Notes under the pieces: model-generated
Told to the model about the DNA's origin: nothing
Database searches by the model: none
What the model saw: only the letters and a program-made list of their open reading frames with translations
Position numbers and translations under genes: made by a program
Origin: Epinephelus fuscoguttatus
Taxonomy: Eukaryota; Chordata; Actinopteri; Perciformes; Serranidae
Direction of reading: 5' to 3'
DNA length: 64,000 nucleotides
Assembly: GCF_011397635.1 (NCBI RefSeq)
Contig: NC_064753.1
Coordinates: 38,173,822 to 38,237,821 of the forward strand
Shown: positions 63,057 to 64,000 of the stretch, one piece after another
Position numbering within the stretch: the first letter of the stretch is position 1
Layout: each line of letters starts with the position of its first letter

Positions 63057-63695
63057 TAAACATTTCCCAATCCAATGCAACTTGCAGAGTGGATCTTTGT
63101 GGTACAGGAGGCATCTGAGAGTCACAACTCAAACAAGGCTGCTGAGACTCGTTCCATGGCACTGCATCAGGAGGCTCCTGCTCCTAAAACAATAATCAAA
63201 TGCAGGCGTATCCATTGTCAGTTTTCCCTCTTCATATATTCCCAAACTCCTGAGACTGTGATACCCTTCTGTTCTCACTCAGCTGACAGGATCGTAGGCA
63301 CGAGGCTGCTCTGTATGCTGTGAAATTCATCTTTAAGGCAAAGAACAAACCAAACTGAGTCACTCTGGATGTGAGCAACATCATCACATTATCAACTCTC
63401 TTGTTTTCCCTCTGCTTGTTATGTAACAATGAATATCAGTGCACATTACCCATCAATTATTCTCTCTGTAATATCTAAACATCCTTTTTCTTTCCATTTA
63501 TATCATCATATATTAAGTTGTTTCCAAACCATCCCATGCTCCTAACTCTAGATACTTCTTTTTGCTCATAGGAACTGCCTGGATAATAGTAAAAAACATC
63601 AACCTAGCTTCAGAATAGACCTGATCTGATCACAAAAGAAGCATCTAGGATAAGGACACTATAACTCCTGGGTTTGAGATGTGAGGACTGGTGTT

Positions 63696-64000
63696 TCAGA
63701 GAGCAGTGTCTTCAGAGCCAAAAAGCTTGGTGGCGATGGCCTGGCAGTCTGCGACAGAGGCTTTCCCATCAAAATCTGTCGGCAGGATGTCTGCGTCGAA
63801 ATCTTTGAAGTAGTTGTCCAGCTCGTCGCCGTGGACAAAGACCTGAGGGGAAGTATGAAGAGAATTCAGAGGGGATGACTGATGCAACTTGGACAAAACT
63901 GGATGTGTGGTTTAGATTAAAGGGTTGATAGTTCTCTGTCTGTACCCTCTCCAGCAGCTTGCTCTTCATGAAGGGTTTGACCACGTTGTATGTGGTGGTG
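63696..64000 (-). CDS. rlbp1: Retinaldehyde-binding protein 1 (CRALBP), last two coding exons
   Basis: This protein carries 11-cis-retinal and retinol in retinal pigment epithelium and Mueller glia and takes part in the visual cycle. Two exons are visible: 64000-63946 (continues past the window edge) and 63842-63696 (stop at 63696). The intron between is 103 bp with GT-AG ends. The first gives TTTYNVVKPFMKSKLLER and the second begins VFVHGDELDNYFKDFD, which matches the end of the CRAL-TRIO lipid-binding domain and the C-terminal tail of human RLBP1. The tail ends FGSEDTAL, where human ends with NTAF. About 66 of the roughly 310 residues are inside the window. Which teleost duplicate this is cannot be told. 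Confidence 0.93.

Overview
The window is vertebrate nuclear DNA, almost certainly from a teleost fish. Genes are split into short exons with GT-AG introns. The left-hand genes encode animal extracellular-matrix and retinal proteins, and the gaps are packed with DNA transposons and MITEs of kinds typical of fish genomes (Tc1, hAT-like, TTAA-target elements). No prokaryotic feature, CRISPR array, rRNA or functional tRNA gene was seen. Species cannot be named from this sequence alone.

Layout. 1-7.1 kb: no host gene; old repeats, including a tRNA-like SINE nested in an older repeat, and a young Tc1 transposon (3650-5278). 7.1-11.7 kb (+): a four-exon gene for a small protein (about 249 aa) with two zinc-finger-like modules, an acidic SUMO-interaction-like stretch and a C-terminal BESS-like helix pair; I could not name it. 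12.2-15.6 kb (-): hapln3 (hyaluronan link protein, 363 aa, complete). 18.2-31.6 kb (-): mfge8 (three EGF domains with an RGD, two discoidin domains, 471 aa, complete). 34.2-61 kb (+): abhd2 (serine hydrolase, 431 aa, complete) with three probable noncoding 5' exons and a long 3' region. 63.0-64.0 kb (-): the last two coding exons of rlbp1 (CRALBP), cut by the window edge.

The order and orientation hapln3(-) mfge8(-) abhd2(+) rlbp1(-) is the same as on human 15q26.1, so this is a deeply conserved block. mfge8 and abhd2 are divergent, with starts about 2.6 kb apart. The zinc-finger gene and hapln3 are tail to tail, with poly(A) signals only about 80 bp apart. hapln3 and mfge8 both make secreted matrix or adhesion proteins; abhd2 (lipid hydrolase) and rlbp1 (retinoid carrier) are unrelated in job, so the block is shared synteny rather than a pathway.

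The most interesting items are the unnamed zinc-finger/SIM/BESS gene, a nearly intact Tc1 whose long terminal repeats overlap its own transposase gene, two clean cases of nested transposons with intact target duplications, and a MITE ending 10 bp from an mfge8 splice donor. Exon boundaries were read by eye from reading frame, GT-AG sites and remembered family sequences; no alignment was run.
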